From Actinomycetes bacterium (lineage in GTDB: Bacteria > Actinomycetota > Acidimicrobiia > Acidimicrobiales > Acidimicrobilacustridaceae), in the NCBI GenBank assembly GCA_029782145.1, contig JAKOVH010000030.1:186001-250000 (forward strand): a stretch of DNA of 64,000 bases, in the 5' to 3' direction. A program made the translations under genes and the position numbers. Below the pieces are notes generated by a model, which had not been told where the DNA came from, ran no database searches, and worked only from the letters and a program-made list of their open reading frames with translations. Shown one piece after another: positions 27,289-35,334 of this stretch. How positions within the stretch are numbered: position 1 is the stretch's first letter; the number at the start of each line of letters is the position of its first letter.

Positions 27289-28010
27289 GCCCCCGGCTGG
27301 TCTGCACGTCGCTCACCGGGGGGAGGGGCGCCACCACCGCCTTCCGCGACGTCGACCTCTCCGTCGACGCCGGGGAGGTGCTCACCCTGCTCGGGCCCAA
27401 CGGTGCCGGCAAGACCACGCTGCTGCTCACGCTGTCGGGGCTGCTGCCGGCCCAGGCCGGCTCGGTGTCGGTCGACTGCGTGACGTTGAAGACGGGGCGA
27501 CCGGCGGCCGCCAACGGGGCCGGGCTCATCCTCGTGCCCGACGACCGCAGCCTGTTCATCACGCTCACCGTCGAGGAGAACCTGCGGGTCGCCGCCCGCA
27601 AAGACGGGCCGGTGCCGCGCGACATGCTCGACGTGTTCCCCGCCCTCGAGAAGCGCTGGGACCTGAAGGCCGGCTCGCTCTCCGGAGGCGAGCAGCAGAT
27701 GCTGGCCATGGCCCGCGCCCTCATCCAGGAGCCCAAGGTGCTGCTCGTCGACGAGATGAGCATGGGGCTGGCGCCGCTGGTGGTGGAGGCCCTGTTCGAG
27801 GCCGTGCGCCGCATCGCCGCCGACCACGGCTGCGCGGTGGTCATCGTCGAGCAGCACGTCAACGTCGCCCTCGGCGTGGCCGACCGGGCGGCGGTGCTCA
27901 GCCACGGGGCGCTCGTGCTCGACCGCGACGCCGCCGAGCTGCGGAACCGCCCCGACGTGCTCGAGCAGGCCTACTTCGGCAGCGCGGCCGCCTCGCCGCA
28001 CGGCAGCTGA
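27285..28010 (+). CDS. livF: Branched-chain amino acid-type ABC transporter ATPase (LivF-like)
   Basis: This 241-residue ATPase has Walker A GPNGAGKTT, signature SLSGGEQQMLAMARAL and Walker B VLLVDEMSMGL, the last typical of LivF, where Met/Ser follow the Glu. It would pair with the LivG domain of the upstream fusion to power import. The GTG start overlaps the fusion's stop (GTGA). The protein is slightly short of the usual 235-245, so complete. The convergent CrtC-like gene ends only 10 bases downstream, with no hairpin between them. Confidence 0.95.
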   Translation: MSPRLVCTSLTGGRGATTAFRDVDLSVDAGEVLTLLGPNGAGKTTLLLTLSGLLPAQAGSVSVDCVTLKTGRPAAANGAGLILVPDDRSLFITLTVEENLRVAARKDGPVPRDMLDVFPALEKRWDLKAGSLSGGEQQMLAMARALIQEPKVLLVDEMSMGLAPLVVEALFEAVRRIAADHGCAVVIVEQHVNVALGVADRAAVLSHGALVLDRDAAELRNRPDVLEQAYFGSAAASPHGS

Positions 28011-28019
28011 GGCGACGGG

Positions 28020-28994
28020 CTACCCGAGGCCGTACCGGCTGGTCTCGAACCAGCCCCGGCACGGCTCGTCCCAGCCCGACACCCGGGCCTCCACCAGGGT
28101 GCGCCAGTAGAGCCAGTGCTCGGGCACCTCGCAGGTGTGGGCCATGTCGAAGGCCACGGCGGGGGCGATCGGCGTCATGTCGACCTCGAGCCGGGTGCCG
28201 CTCCCTCCCTGCAGCACCAGGTGGGCGGCCCCGATGGTGTGGGCGTCGTCGACGTACTCGACGGCCGAGCCTTCCACGGCGGCCAGGTGCTCGACCGGCC
28301 CGTCGCCGACCCGCACGAACCCGCCACCCCGACCGGGGAACGTCTGGCCCACGAAGTAGAGCTGGCGATCAGGGCCCTGCAGGTCGCCGAGGGTGAACGC
28401 CACCCGCCAGTCCCGTGGCCCCCACGAGCGGTCGCGGTGGGCGCCGGCCCGCACCCGGTGCTCCTCGCCGTCGACCACGACGGTGCCCTCGGCCAGCAGC
28501 GGCTGCTCCAGGCGGCCGGTGGGGAAGGTGCTCCTGCCCTCGTCGTGGCCGCTGCCGGTGCCGACCGGGTCGCCGGTGGCCCGGCAGGTGAGGTCGATCG
28601 AGAACGGCACCCATCCGCCCGACTCGGTCCCCGAGCGCTCGAGGCCGGTGCCGGCGAAGGTGAAGCGGGCGCCGGCCAGCGGTGGATCCGGCTGCCAGGC
28701 ACAGGCCAGGTCCCACCGGTCGTAGGCCATGCCGTCTGCCAGGTCGAAGTCGTCGAACGCCAGGCGCGACTCCTCCACGCCGAGCCACCGGCCGTCGACG
28801 TGGACGAACGCCCACAGCATCGCCCGGCCCTGGTTGGGCAGGAGGCCGACCCTGAAGAAGCCGGCCGGGCCGCCGTCGAGGTCGATGAACGAGAAGAACC
28901 ACGACTCGTTCCACGACGCCACGTCAAGGTCGACGCGGTGGAACTGCTCGTCGCGCTCGGACAGCTCGGGCGCTCCGTCGGACATCGGGCTCAT
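28020..28994 (-). CDS. CrtC-like / lipocalin-type protein of unknown function (paralogue 2)
   Basis: This 324-residue protein contains HRDRSWGPRDWRVAF, matching the DRSWG motif of the protein at 2368-3483, and long stretches of beta-strand-like sequence. It has no nucleotide- or metal-binding motif that I can identify. The family includes hydroxyneurosporene synthase-like and AttH-like proteins. Its ATG overlaps the stop of the APH-like gene upstream (ATGA), and the same pairing of an APH-like gene with a CrtC-like gene occurs at 284-3483. This repeated association suggests the two act on one substrate, but the reaction is unknown. Confidence 0.78.
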   Translation of the reverse strand: MSPMSDGAPELSERDEQFHRVDLDVASWNESWFFSFIDLDGGPAGFFRVGLLPNQGRAMLWAFVHVDGRWLGVEESRLAFDDFDLADGMAYDRWDLACAWQPDPPLAGARFTFAGTGLERSGTESGGWVPFSIDLTCRATGDPVGTGSGHDEGRSTFPTGRLEQPLLAEGTVVVDGEEHRVRAGAHRDRSWGPRDWRVAFTLGDLQGPDRQLYFVGQTFPGRGGGFVRVGDGPVEHLAAVEGSAVEYVDDAHTIGAAHLVLQGGSGTRLEVDMTPIAPAVAFDMAHTCEVPEHWLYWRTLVEARVSGWDEPCRGWFETSRYGLG

Positions 28995-30004
28995 CGGGCA
29001 GCCTCCACCATCTGCTCCCATGCGGTCACGATCGGGTTGTCGTGGTCGACGCTCTCGGCCGGCAGGCCCAGCTGCACCATGAACCGGGTGGCGGTGATGG
29101 CCAGGATCATGGCGCCGAACGCCTTCCAGTACGCCCGGTCGGGTGCCGGCACGGTGCGGCCGGTCGCCTGCTCCCAGCGGGCCCAGGTCTCGTCCTCCGG
29201 CGGGATGCCGGCGAGCGGGTGCTCGGTGCCGGCCGCGCTGTGCCCGTCGAGGAAGAGGCTGTAGCCGACGTCGGCCGCCGGGTCGCCCAGGTAGGCGATC
29301 TCGAAGTCGACGAGGGCCACCACGTCGGTGCCGTCGACGAGAGCGTTCACCAGTCGGGCGTCGCCCATGCACACCGTCGGTTCGTCGCCGGCGCCGGCCG
29401 GCAGGTTGGCGTCGAGCCAGTCGAGCATGGCGAGCTGGCGGGGTGCCGCCTCGGGTGCGAGCACGTCGAGCAGCGAGGCTCGCCAGTAGCCGAGCACCCC
29501 GGCCATGCCCTCGCCGCCGATGGGCGCGTCGGGCACCCGAGCCGGGTCGACCCGGTGGAGAGCGGCGAGCGCGTCCTGGAACGACTCCCACACCGCCCGG
29601 TGCACCTCGGGCGGCGACTCCTGCAGGAACAGGTCGGTGTGGTAGCTGCCCGGCGGCTGGTCGGCCGGGGCCCACCCCTCGACGAGCTCCATCACGAAGC
29701 ACGGCCGGCCGATCGACCGGCTGCCATCGTCGAGGGCGACGATGCCGGGCACCGGCCCGCCCTGCTCGCCGACGGCGCGCAGGATCCGCGCCTCCCGCAG
29801 CGCGTCGCGTTGGTAGACGGGGCTGACCTCGCCCGGCGCCTTCAGCACCAGCGGCCCTGTCGGCCGGTCGGCGGTGAGGTCGAGGCGCCAGGCGCCGCTG
29901 GAGTGGCCGTTGGCCAGACGGGTGATCTCCACCGAAGAGACGGCGGCGGGCAGCTCGGCGTCGAGCCAATCGGTGAGTCGCCTCTCGGCGTCGTCGGGAA
30001 GCAT
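28991..30004 (-). CDS. APH/ACAD10-like phosphotransferase family protein (paralogue 2)
   Basis: This 337-residue kinase-fold protein carries an early lysine region (GPLVLKAPGE), the catalytic loop CMGDARLVN, where Met replaces the usual His of HGDxxxxN, and the metal-binding motif VDFEIAYLGDP. It is related to the protein at 284-1366, which has Trp at the same site. In actinobacteria such proteins accompany acyl-CoA metabolism and may phosphorylate hydroxyacyl substrates. GAGGAG upstream gives a good ribosome-binding site for ATG at 30004. It is co-translated with the CrtC-like gene. Confidence 0.87.
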   Translation of the reverse strand: MLPDDAERRLTDWLDAELPAAVSSVEITRLANGHSSGAWRLDLTADRPTGPLVLKAPGEVSPVYQRDALREARILRAVGEQGGPVPGIVALDDGSRSIGRPCFVMELVEGWAPADQPPGSYHTDLFLQESPPEVHRAVWESFQDALAALHRVDPARVPDAPIGGEGMAGVLGYWRASLLDVLAPEAAPRQLAMLDWLDANLPAGAGDEPTVCMGDARLVNALVDGTDVVALVDFEIAYLGDPAADVGYSLFLDGHSAAGTEHPLAGIPPEDETWARWEQATGRTVPAPDRAYWKAFGAMILAITATRFMVQLGLPAESVDHDNPIVTAWEQMVEAAR

Positions 30005-30045
30005 CAGGTGCGGCTCCTCGGCAGGAGACTTCCGCCCCGGCTGCC

Positions 30046-30095
30046 GTTCTTGTGCCCGTTTCTGTCCCCAGGGGGACAGAAACGGGCACAAGAAC
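30046..30095. terminator. 50-bp palindrome with 24-bp perfect arms
   Basis: Arms GTTCTTGTGCCCGTTTCTGT plus CCC(C) and their exact complement are separated by two bases. It lies 41 bases after the stop of the DapB-like gene ending at 30136, so it probably ends that transcript. The outer GTTCT...AGAAC resembles family A, but the interior is unrelated. Confidence 0.75.
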
Positions 30096-30135
30096 GGGGT
30101 CTGGGCGCGGTCGGGGGTGGGGCGGGCGGGGCGGG

Positions 30136-31182
30136 TCAGAGGCGGACGACGCCGCGGGGGAGGGGGAGCGGTGCGTTGGTGTAGGTGACGATGCCGGGCG
30201 GGGCGGCCACCACGGTGGGGATGGCGTGGATGGCGGGCATGGCGGTGGCGATCATGCCGAGCACCATGAACTCGCCGAAGGTCGAGGCCTGGAAGTCCGG
30301 CGGCGGCAGCAGGTCGACCTTGGCCTTGATGGTGGGCCGGCCGGCGATCTCGACGTGGTAGCCGGGCTCGATCTCGAGGAACGGCTCCAGCGCCAGGGTC
30401 TTGCGCCAGCGGATGCGCAGCTCCACGATCGAGCGCCCGGCGACCTTGCCGTGCCAGCTGGCGGCGATGCCGGCCACGCACCCCTCGCCGATCTCCCACG
30501 AGCCGAGGTCGACGTGCTCGGTGGCGGCGAAGTACTCGGCCTCGCACACGACCTCGTCGAACTCGACACCCAGGGCGTCGCCGATGAGGTGCACCACGTC
30601 CTGGAACACCGCCGTGCCTCTGGCGGTCATCTGCGGCAGCTCGGGGTCGTCGATCGGGCGGGCGAAGCCCACCGGCAGCTCGGTGTCGGGGGAGTCGTAG
30701 CCGGCGATGTCGGCCGCCTCGGTGACGGTGATCTTGTCGACGCGGTCGCTGGCGCCGGCCAGCACGATGGCCAGCAGGTCGGCGAAGCCGGGGTTGATGC
30801 CCGAGCCGAACACCGAGGCGCCGCCCCGCTCGCACGCATCGAGGATGCGCTGGCGCCCCTCGCCCAGGGAGTGCCCGGTGATGAACGCCGCCGTGCTCAC
30901 GATGTTCACGCTCGCCTCGAGGATCCGCACCATCTCGTCGACGTCGATCCACATCGGGTTGTAGATCACGCAGTCGGGGCGCAGGGCGAGCAGCTCGTCG
31001 ACGTCGTTGGTGACCGTGACGCCGACGGGTGCCAGGCCGCAGAGCTCGCCCACGTCCTTGCCCGGCTTCGAAGGGGACCAGGCGTAGCAGCCCACCAGCT
31101 CCAGGTCGGGATGGGCCACGACGGCCTCCACCGACTGCTTCCCCACGTTGCCCGTCGTCCACTGCACGACCCGGTAGGCCAT
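30136..31182 (-). CDS. DapB-like NAD(P)-dependent dehydrogenase (diaminopentanoate dehydrogenase type)
   Basis: This 348-residue protein starts with a Rossmann motif in MAYRVVQWTTGNVGKQSVEA and continues with dihydrodipicolinate-reductase-like sequence (HPDLELVGCYAWSPSKPGKD, ELLALRPDCVIYNP, SGINPGFADLLAIVLAG). Relatives include 2,4-diaminopentanoate dehydrogenase, but most actinobacterial members lack a known substrate. A divergent paralogue starts at 31388, and the two share an intergenic region with a palindrome and a CTCTAGAG operator. GGGAGGGAGGAC precedes the ATG. A long hairpin follows the gene. Confidence 0.85.
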   Translation of the reverse strand: MAYRVVQWTTGNVGKQSVEAVVAHPDLELVGCYAWSPSKPGKDVGELCGLAPVGVTVTNDVDELLALRPDCVIYNPMWIDVDEMVRILEASVNIVSTAAFITGHSLGEGRQRILDACERGGASVFGSGINPGFADLLAIVLAGASDRVDKITVTEAADIAGYDSPDTELPVGFARPIDDPELPQMTARGTAVFQDVVHLIGDALGVEFDEVVCEAEYFAATEHVDLGSWEIGEGCVAGIAASWHGKVAGRSIVELRIRWRKTLALEPFLEIEPGYHVEIAGRPTIKAKVDLLPPPDFQASTFGEFMVLGMIATAMPAIHAIPTVVAAPPGIVTYTNAPLPLPRGVVRL

Positions 31183-31228
31183 CGTCGTCCTCCCTCCCGC
31201 GGCACGGTGGCCACGTCCCCCGGTGCGG

Positions 31229-31279
31229 CCAAGGTGGTTCCGATCGTTCCGGTTTCCGCAACGACGGGAACCACCTTGG
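31229..31279. repeat. Family B palindrome, copy 1, in a divergent promoter region
   Basis: CCAAGGTGGTTCC and GGAACCACCTTGG frame an imperfect interior that begins GATCGTTCCGGTT. The same 19-base phrase GGTTCCGATCGTTCCGGTT recurs at 35264. It lies between two divergent genes rather than after a stop codon. Confidence 0.8.
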
Positions 31280-31290
31280 GTGGTCCAAAG

Positions 31291-31305
31291 CCTCTAGAGG
31301 TTTCG
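31291..31305. promoter_or_regulatory. ATCTAGAT-type operator, site 6 (CTCTAGAG variant)
   Basis: CCTCTAGAGGTTTCG has a 10-bp perfect palindrome CCTCTAGAGG and the GAAA flank on the minus strand. It is 83 bases from the forward DapB-like gene and 109 from the reverse one. Confidence 0.6.
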
Positions 31306-31387
31306 GCCGCACCCTGACGAGGGGGACAGTACTGTGAAGCGAGCCGTCCGGCGCCACCGGGCGGCAGGCGACACCGGGGGAGTGGGG

Positions 31388-32464
31388 ATGCTCAGAGTCG
31401 TGCAGTGGGCGACCGGCCCGGTCGGGCGCCACGCCATGGCGGCGGTGATCGACCGCCCCGACCTCGAGCTGGTCGGGGTGCGGGTGTACAGCGACGCCAA
31501 GGCCGGGAAGGACGCAGGCGAGCTGCTCGGCGTCGACCCGATCGGGGTGGTCGCCACCGCGGAGCGCGACGACATCCTCGACCTGGCCGCCGACTGCGTG
31601 CTCTACATGGCCCAGGGCGACGCCGACCCCGGGCCGGCCATCGACGACATCTGCGCCCTGCTGACCTCGGGCAAGAACGTGGTGTCCACCGCGGTCACGC
31701 CGCTCATCGACCCACGGACGATGGGTCCCGGCGTGGTGCAGCGCCTCGAGAACGCCTGCGCCGAGGGCGGCGCCACGTTCCACGCCACCGGCATCGAGCC
31801 GGGGTGGGCGTCGAACGTGCTGCCCCTCGCCATGTCGGGCATCTTCCGCTACGTCGAGTCGCTCACCGTGCAGGAGCTGCTCGACTACGCCACCTACGAC
31901 AACGCCTTCATGCTGTTCGACGTCATGGGGTTCGGACGGGTCCCCGACGACACCTCGGTGCTCGGTGCCGACCCGGCGATCCTGGCCGGTGTGTTCCGGG
32001 CGTCGCCGATGATGCTGGCCGACGCCATGGGCGGGACCATCGAGGAGTTCACCTACGACCGGCAGGTGTGGTTGGCCGACGAAGGGTTCGAGGTGGCCGC
32101 CGGCCGCATCGAGGTCGGCACGGTGGCGGCGCTGCGCTTCTCGGCCACCGGGGTGGTCGACGGCCGTCCGGCGCTCACCGTCGAGCACGTCACCCGTCTG
32201 CGCCCCGACGACGCGCCCGAGTGGCCCCGCGGCCGGGGATGGAAGGTCACCGTGGAGGGTCTTCCGTCGATGGTGCTCGAGTCGAGGATCGCCGTGAACG
32301 GCGAGGACGAGAACGACCAGGGCTGCCTCGGCACCGCCATGGTGGCGGTCAACGCCATCGAGGCGGTGTGCGCCGCCGAGCCCGGCATCCGCACCTACCT
32401 CGACTTGCCGCCGATCGTGGGCCGCGGGGTGCTGCGACGCCCCTCCACCCTCGTCCGCTCCTGA
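31388..32464 (+). CDS. DapB-like NAD(P)-dependent dehydrogenase (paralogue)
   Basis: This 358-residue protein mirrors the one at 30136-31182: MLRVVQWATGPVGRHAMAAV at the N-terminus, then DRPDLELVGVRVYSDAKAGKD and GIEPGWASNVLPLAMSG. It is a Rossmann-fold oxidoreductase of the diaminopentanoate-dehydrogenase-like group. ATG at 31388 is preferred to an ATG at 31334 because GGGGGAGTGGGG is immediately upstream and the Rossmann strand starts there. It probably stands alone, followed by the histone-like gene after 132 bases. Confidence 0.85.
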   Translation: MLRVVQWATGPVGRHAMAAVIDRPDLELVGVRVYSDAKAGKDAGELLGVDPIGVVATAERDDILDLAADCVLYMAQGDADPGPAIDDICALLTSGKNVVSTAVTPLIDPRTMGPGVVQRLENACAEGGATFHATGIEPGWASNVLPLAMSGIFRYVESLTVQELLDYATYDNAFMLFDVMGFGRVPDDTSVLGADPAILAGVFRASPMMLADAMGGTIEEFTYDRQVWLADEGFEVAAGRIEVGTVAALRFSATGVVDGRPALTVEHVTRLRPDDAPEWPRGRGWKVTVEGLPSMVLESRIAVNGEDENDQGCLGTAMVAVNAIEAVCAAEPGIRTYLDLPPIVGRGVLRRPSTLVRS

Positions 32465-32596
32465 CCCTCACCTCCCGAAGCGAGTCGACCCGGACTTCTC
32501 GGGCGGCCCGGACTGGCCGGACGAGGCCGAGGTGAGCCGAGCGTGGTAGCCAGGGGCCGACGAGGTGGTACGCCGCCGCACCGATCGGAGGACGTC

Positions 32597-33103
32597 GTGG
32601 ACAAGCAGCTGAAGGCGATGATGAACGAGTCGGAGCAGCAGCTGCTCCGGGAGGTGCTCGACGGCGACCTGTCCCGCCTGGACGAGGACGAGCTCGTCGA
32701 CCTCCACACGCGCGTGCGCCGCGCCCGCACCAAGTACTCGAAGCTGTACCGGCGCCGGGCCGCCGCCCGGGTGGCGAAGGACAAGAGCCGAGGCAAGGCG
32801 TCGGCCGCCAACGCGCGCACGGCCCGCAAGGCCGAGGTGTTCGAGGACGCCCTCGCCACGGTCTCCCGCCAGCTCGCCCGGGCCGCCAAGGCCAGCGCCG
32901 AGCAGCTCAAGGCCGAGCGACTCGCCGCCGCCCGGGGCCAGGCCAAGCCGGCCCAGAAGGCGGGCAAGAAGGCGCGCTCGGCCTCCAAGGCCCTGCCCGC
33001 GGCGAAGCGCAAGCGCCGCACCGGCGCCACCAAGCGGGCCAGTGCCCAGGCGCGCGCCGCCACCCGCCGCAGCCAGGCGAAGCGGGCCGCCAAGAAGGGC
33101 TGA
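32597..33103 (+). CDS. Histone H1-like basic protein
   Basis: This 168-residue protein has an acidic, helical N-terminal half (DKQLKAMMNESEQQLLREVL, DLSRLDEDELVDLHTR) and a C-terminal half made almost entirely of Ala, Lys, Arg, Ser and Gln (for example AKPAQKAGKKARSASKALPA), like eukaryotic H1 tails and the bacterial Hc1/HupS-type tails. It probably binds DNA without sequence preference or anchors to nucleic acids. GTG at 32597 has GGAGG seven bases upstream. It is followed by the 62-bp repeat array. No enzymatic motif is present. Confidence 0.75.
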   Translation: MDKQLKAMMNESEQQLLREVLDGDLSRLDEDELVDLHTRVRRARTKYSKLYRRRAAARVAKDKSRGKASAANARTARKAEVFEDALATVSRQLARAAKASAEQLKAERLAAARGQAKPAQKAGKKARSASKALPAAKRKRRTGATKRASAQARAATRRSQAKRAAKKG

Positions 33104-33122
33104 TCCGTCGGTCTCGCGACCG

Positions 33123-33294
33123 CTCCCGAGGCAGATCAGCTGTTTGGAGCGGTCGATCTGCCTCGGGAGGCGACCCGGGTTCGGGTTCGGAGGCAGATTT
33201 GCTGTCGGGAGCGGTCGATCTGCCTCAGGAGCCAGGCCGGGTTCGGGTTCGGAGGCAGATCAGCTGTCGGGAGCGGTCGATCTGCCTCGGGAGC
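33123..33294. repeat. Three tandem 62-bp palindromic repeats (family D)
   Basis: AGGCAGAT recurs at 33129, 33191 and 33253, giving a 62-base period. Each unit is itself a hairpin: GAGGCAGATC...GATCTGCCTC with a GGAGCGGT interior, and the spacers share GGGTTCGGGTTCGG. It starts 20 bases after the histone-like gene stop and ends 37 bases before the stop of the convergent crotonase gene, so the array may act as a multiple terminator. Confidence 0.9.
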
Positions 33295-33330
33295 CGGACG
33301 CTGTCCGGGCGGCGGCCCCGAGCCCGAGCG

Positions 33331-34152
33331 TCAGCGCAGCCGCCACTCGGGGCGCCAGCCGGACTCGAAGCGGGCCTGGCCCTCCTTGAAGGCGGCGGCG
33401 TCGGTGCCGATGCGGGTGTAGAGCAGGGCCAGCTCGATGGCCTGGGCGCGCTGCACCTCGAGGCCCATCCACAGCGCCCGCATGGTGCCCTGCACGGCGA
33501 GGGCCGGGTTGCGGGCGATCACCCCGGCGGCCCACTCCGCCCGCTCCATCAGCTCGTCGCGCGGCACGACCTCGCTCACCATGCCGATCTCGTGGGCCCG
33601 CTGGGCCGACATGCGCTCCTCGGCGCCGAGCAGCGAGAGGCGCATGATCTCCTGGAACGGCATCTTCTTCAGCATCTGGATGGGCTCGAAGGCGGCCGTC
33701 ATCCCGTAGGTCACGTGCGGGTCGAAGAAGGTGGCGTCGTCGGAGGCGATGATGAACTCCACCTCGCCGAGCAGGTAGAAGGCGCCGCCGCACGCCATGC
33801 CCTGCACCGCGGCCACCACCGGCTTCCAGCAGTCGCGCATCTTGGGGCCGATGTCGCGCCCGGGGTCGTCGTACATCCACGGCGTCGGGTAGCCGGGGTA
33901 ATCCCCGGCGGCGATGGCGTCGGTGGCCTCCTCGGAGATGGACTCGTCGCGGTCGATGCCGGTGCAGAACGAGTGGCCCTCGCCCGACAGGATCACGCAG
34001 CGGACGGCCTTGTCGTAGCGGACCTCCCGCCAGACCTGGCGCAGGTCCTCCTGCATCTGCATGTTGATGGCGTTGCGGACCTGGGGCCGGTTGAGCGACA
34101 CCCGGGCGATGCCGTCGTCGCCCTTCTCGAAGAGCACCGTTTCGTACGTCAC
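33331..34152 (-). CDS. Crotonase-fold protein (enoyl-CoA hydratase/isomerase family), atypical active site
   Basis: This 273-residue crotonase binds CoA thioesters. The oxyanion-hole segment GMACGGAFYLLGEVE and the second segment FFDPHVTYGMTAAFEP replace both glutamates used by hydratases (by eye, Glu144 and Glu164 positions hold Tyr/Leu and His). It is close to the protein at 45383-46171 (HVTYG, EP). It may therefore be an isomerase, hydrolase or ring-opening enzyme. GTG at 34152 is chosen because the family-like sequence begins there; a GTG at 34191 would add 13 residues. Confidence 0.85.
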   Translation of the reverse strand: MTYETVLFEKGDDGIARVSLNRPQVRNAINMQMQEDLRQVWREVRYDKAVRCVILSGEGHSFCTGIDRDESISEEATDAIAAGDYPGYPTPWMYDDPGRDIGPKMRDCWKPVVAAVQGMACGGAFYLLGEVEFIIASDDATFFDPHVTYGMTAAFEPIQMLKKMPFQEIMRLSLLGAEERMSAQRAHEIGMVSEVVPRDELMERAEWAAGVIARNPALAVQGTMRALWMGLEVQRAQAIELALLYTRIGTDAAAFKEGQARFESGWRPEWRLR

Positions 34153-34267
34153 CGGGCCATTCTCGGCGACCCCCGCGACGGGCCGCCACACGCGGGATCG
34201 GTCCGCTCGCCGCCCGCACGGGCCGGGTGGGATCGAGCCGGCGGGCGCCGACCCGGTTGCCGCCCGG

Positions 34268-35161
34268 CTACGGCTCGGGGACCTCGAAGTGCTCGTCGCG
34301 GAGCCGGAAGGCTTCCTTGGTGCCGTGCTGCGCCCGGGTCTTGACGAAGTTGAACTCGCCCTCGTCGAACTGGAGGTTGGTGCCGTAGGCGTGGACGAGG
34401 TAGCTCACGACCTCCTCGCCCTGGTAGGCCTGCAGCTGCTCGACGAGGCGGAAGGCCTCCTTGGCCATCACGATGCCGTCGGCCGGCATGCGCGAGACCT
34501 TCTCGGCCCACCACGACGCCCGCGTGGCGACGTCGGCGTCGTCGACGACCTCGGTGAACACGCCGGCCTGCTCGAGCTCGGCGGCCCGCACGATGTCGCC
34601 GGTGAGCAGCAGGCGCCGAGCGAGCACAGGGCCGAGGCGGTGGAAGAACATGTGCAGCGACCCCAGTGCGGGGCCGAGGAGGCGGGTGCCGGGCATGCCG
34701 ACCCTGGTGTCGCGCCCGACCACGGCGATGTCGGCCATGAGGGCGAGCTCGAAGCCGCCGCCGAGGGCGTAGCCCTGCACCTCGGCCACGGTGGCCTTCG
34801 GGTAGCCGAGGAAGTCGTGGTAGAAGGTGAACGTCCGCCGGTCGACCGAGAGCCGCCGGCGCTGGCTCGGCCGGCGCCGCTTGGCCGGGCTCTCACCCTC
34901 GCCGTCGCCGGAGCCGCCCTCGTACCAGGCGTAGGCGTTGCCCATGTCGGCGCCGGTGGAGAACACACCGCCCTCGCCCCGCAGGTGCACGACCTTGATG
35001 GCGTCGTCGACCGCGAGCTCGTCGAGGTACTCCTGGAACTGCCGGCGCATCGGCGGGTCGTAGGTGTTGCGCCGCTCCGGGTTGTTGATCGTGATGCGGG
35101 CGATGCCCTTGGCCTCGTCACGATCGAGCAGCACTCGAGGGTCGGTCACAGGATGCCTCAT
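34268..35161 (-). CDS. Enoyl-CoA hydratase/isomerase family protein
   Basis: This 297-residue crotonase has the oxyanion hole VQGYALGGGFELALMADI with the first glutamate kept (E of FELAL), and PGTRLLG in place of the second. A basic insert (KRRRPSQRRRLS) sits near residue 93-104, unusual for the family. The C-terminal domain is present, ending HEHF-like EVPEP. An exact ATCTAGAT operator lies 34 bases upstream of the ATG, with a -10-like TAAAGT between. The other crotonase gene follows after 115 bases. Confidence 0.9.
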   Translation of the reverse strand: MRHPVTDPRVLLDRDEAKGIARITINNPERRNTYDPPMRRQFQEYLDELAVDDAIKVVHLRGEGGVFSTGADMGNAYAWYEGGSGDGEGESPAKRRRPSQRRRLSVDRRTFTFYHDFLGYPKATVAEVQGYALGGGFELALMADIAVVGRDTRVGMPGTRLLGPALGSLHMFFHRLGPVLARRLLLTGDIVRAAELEQAGVFTEVVDDADVATRASWWAEKVSRMPADGIVMAKEAFRLVEQLQAYQGEEVVSYLVHAYGTNLQFDEGEFNFVKTRAQHGTKEAFRLRDEHFEVPEP

Positions 35162-35182
35162 CGGGTCGCGCGAACGACAGGC

Positions 35183-35188
35183 ACTTTA
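35183..35188 (-). promoter_or_regulatory. Candidate -10 box for the crotonase gene
   Basis: On the minus strand TAAAGT is 16 bases downstream of GGAAAC (35205-35210), with the ATCTAGAT core filling the spacer. The ligase promoter at 37939-37966 has the same geometry. Confidence 0.5.
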
Positions 35189-35194
35189 CCGTTT

Positions 35195-35210
35195 ACATCT
35201 AGATGTTTCC
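35195..35210. promoter_or_regulatory. ATCTAGAT-type operator, site 7 (best palindrome)
   Basis: ACATCTAGATGTTTCC has a 12-bp perfect palindrome ACATCTAGATGT. It lies 34 bases upstream of the crotonase ATG at 35161 and sits between a possible -35 (GGAAAC) and a possible -10 (TAAAGT), where a bound repressor would block polymerase. Confidence 0.8.
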
Positions 35211-35260
35211 ACCGGCGGCGAGCCTGCGGACCAGGCCCGACGCACGATGAGGCCCCGCAA

Positions 35261-35303
35261 GCTGGTTCCGATCGTTCCGGTTCCCGGAACGATCGGAACC
35301 AGC
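35261..35303. terminator. Family B palindrome, copy 2, after the GntR gene
   Basis: Arms GCTGGTTCCGATCGTTCCGG and their exact complement (20 bp) enclose a 3-base loop. It starts 32 bases after the GntR stop, on the transcript's downstream side. It shares GGTTCCGATCGTTCCGGTT with the copy at 31229. Confidence 0.8.
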
Positions 35304-35334
35304 TCGGGTCGGGCGGGCAGGGAGTGGGCCGGTG

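Noticed and set aside
33123-33294. Tandem repeats that might be a CRISPR array
   Set aside because: Only three units, each a hairpin, with near-identical spacers and no cas genes; the spacers do not vary as CRISPR spacers do.
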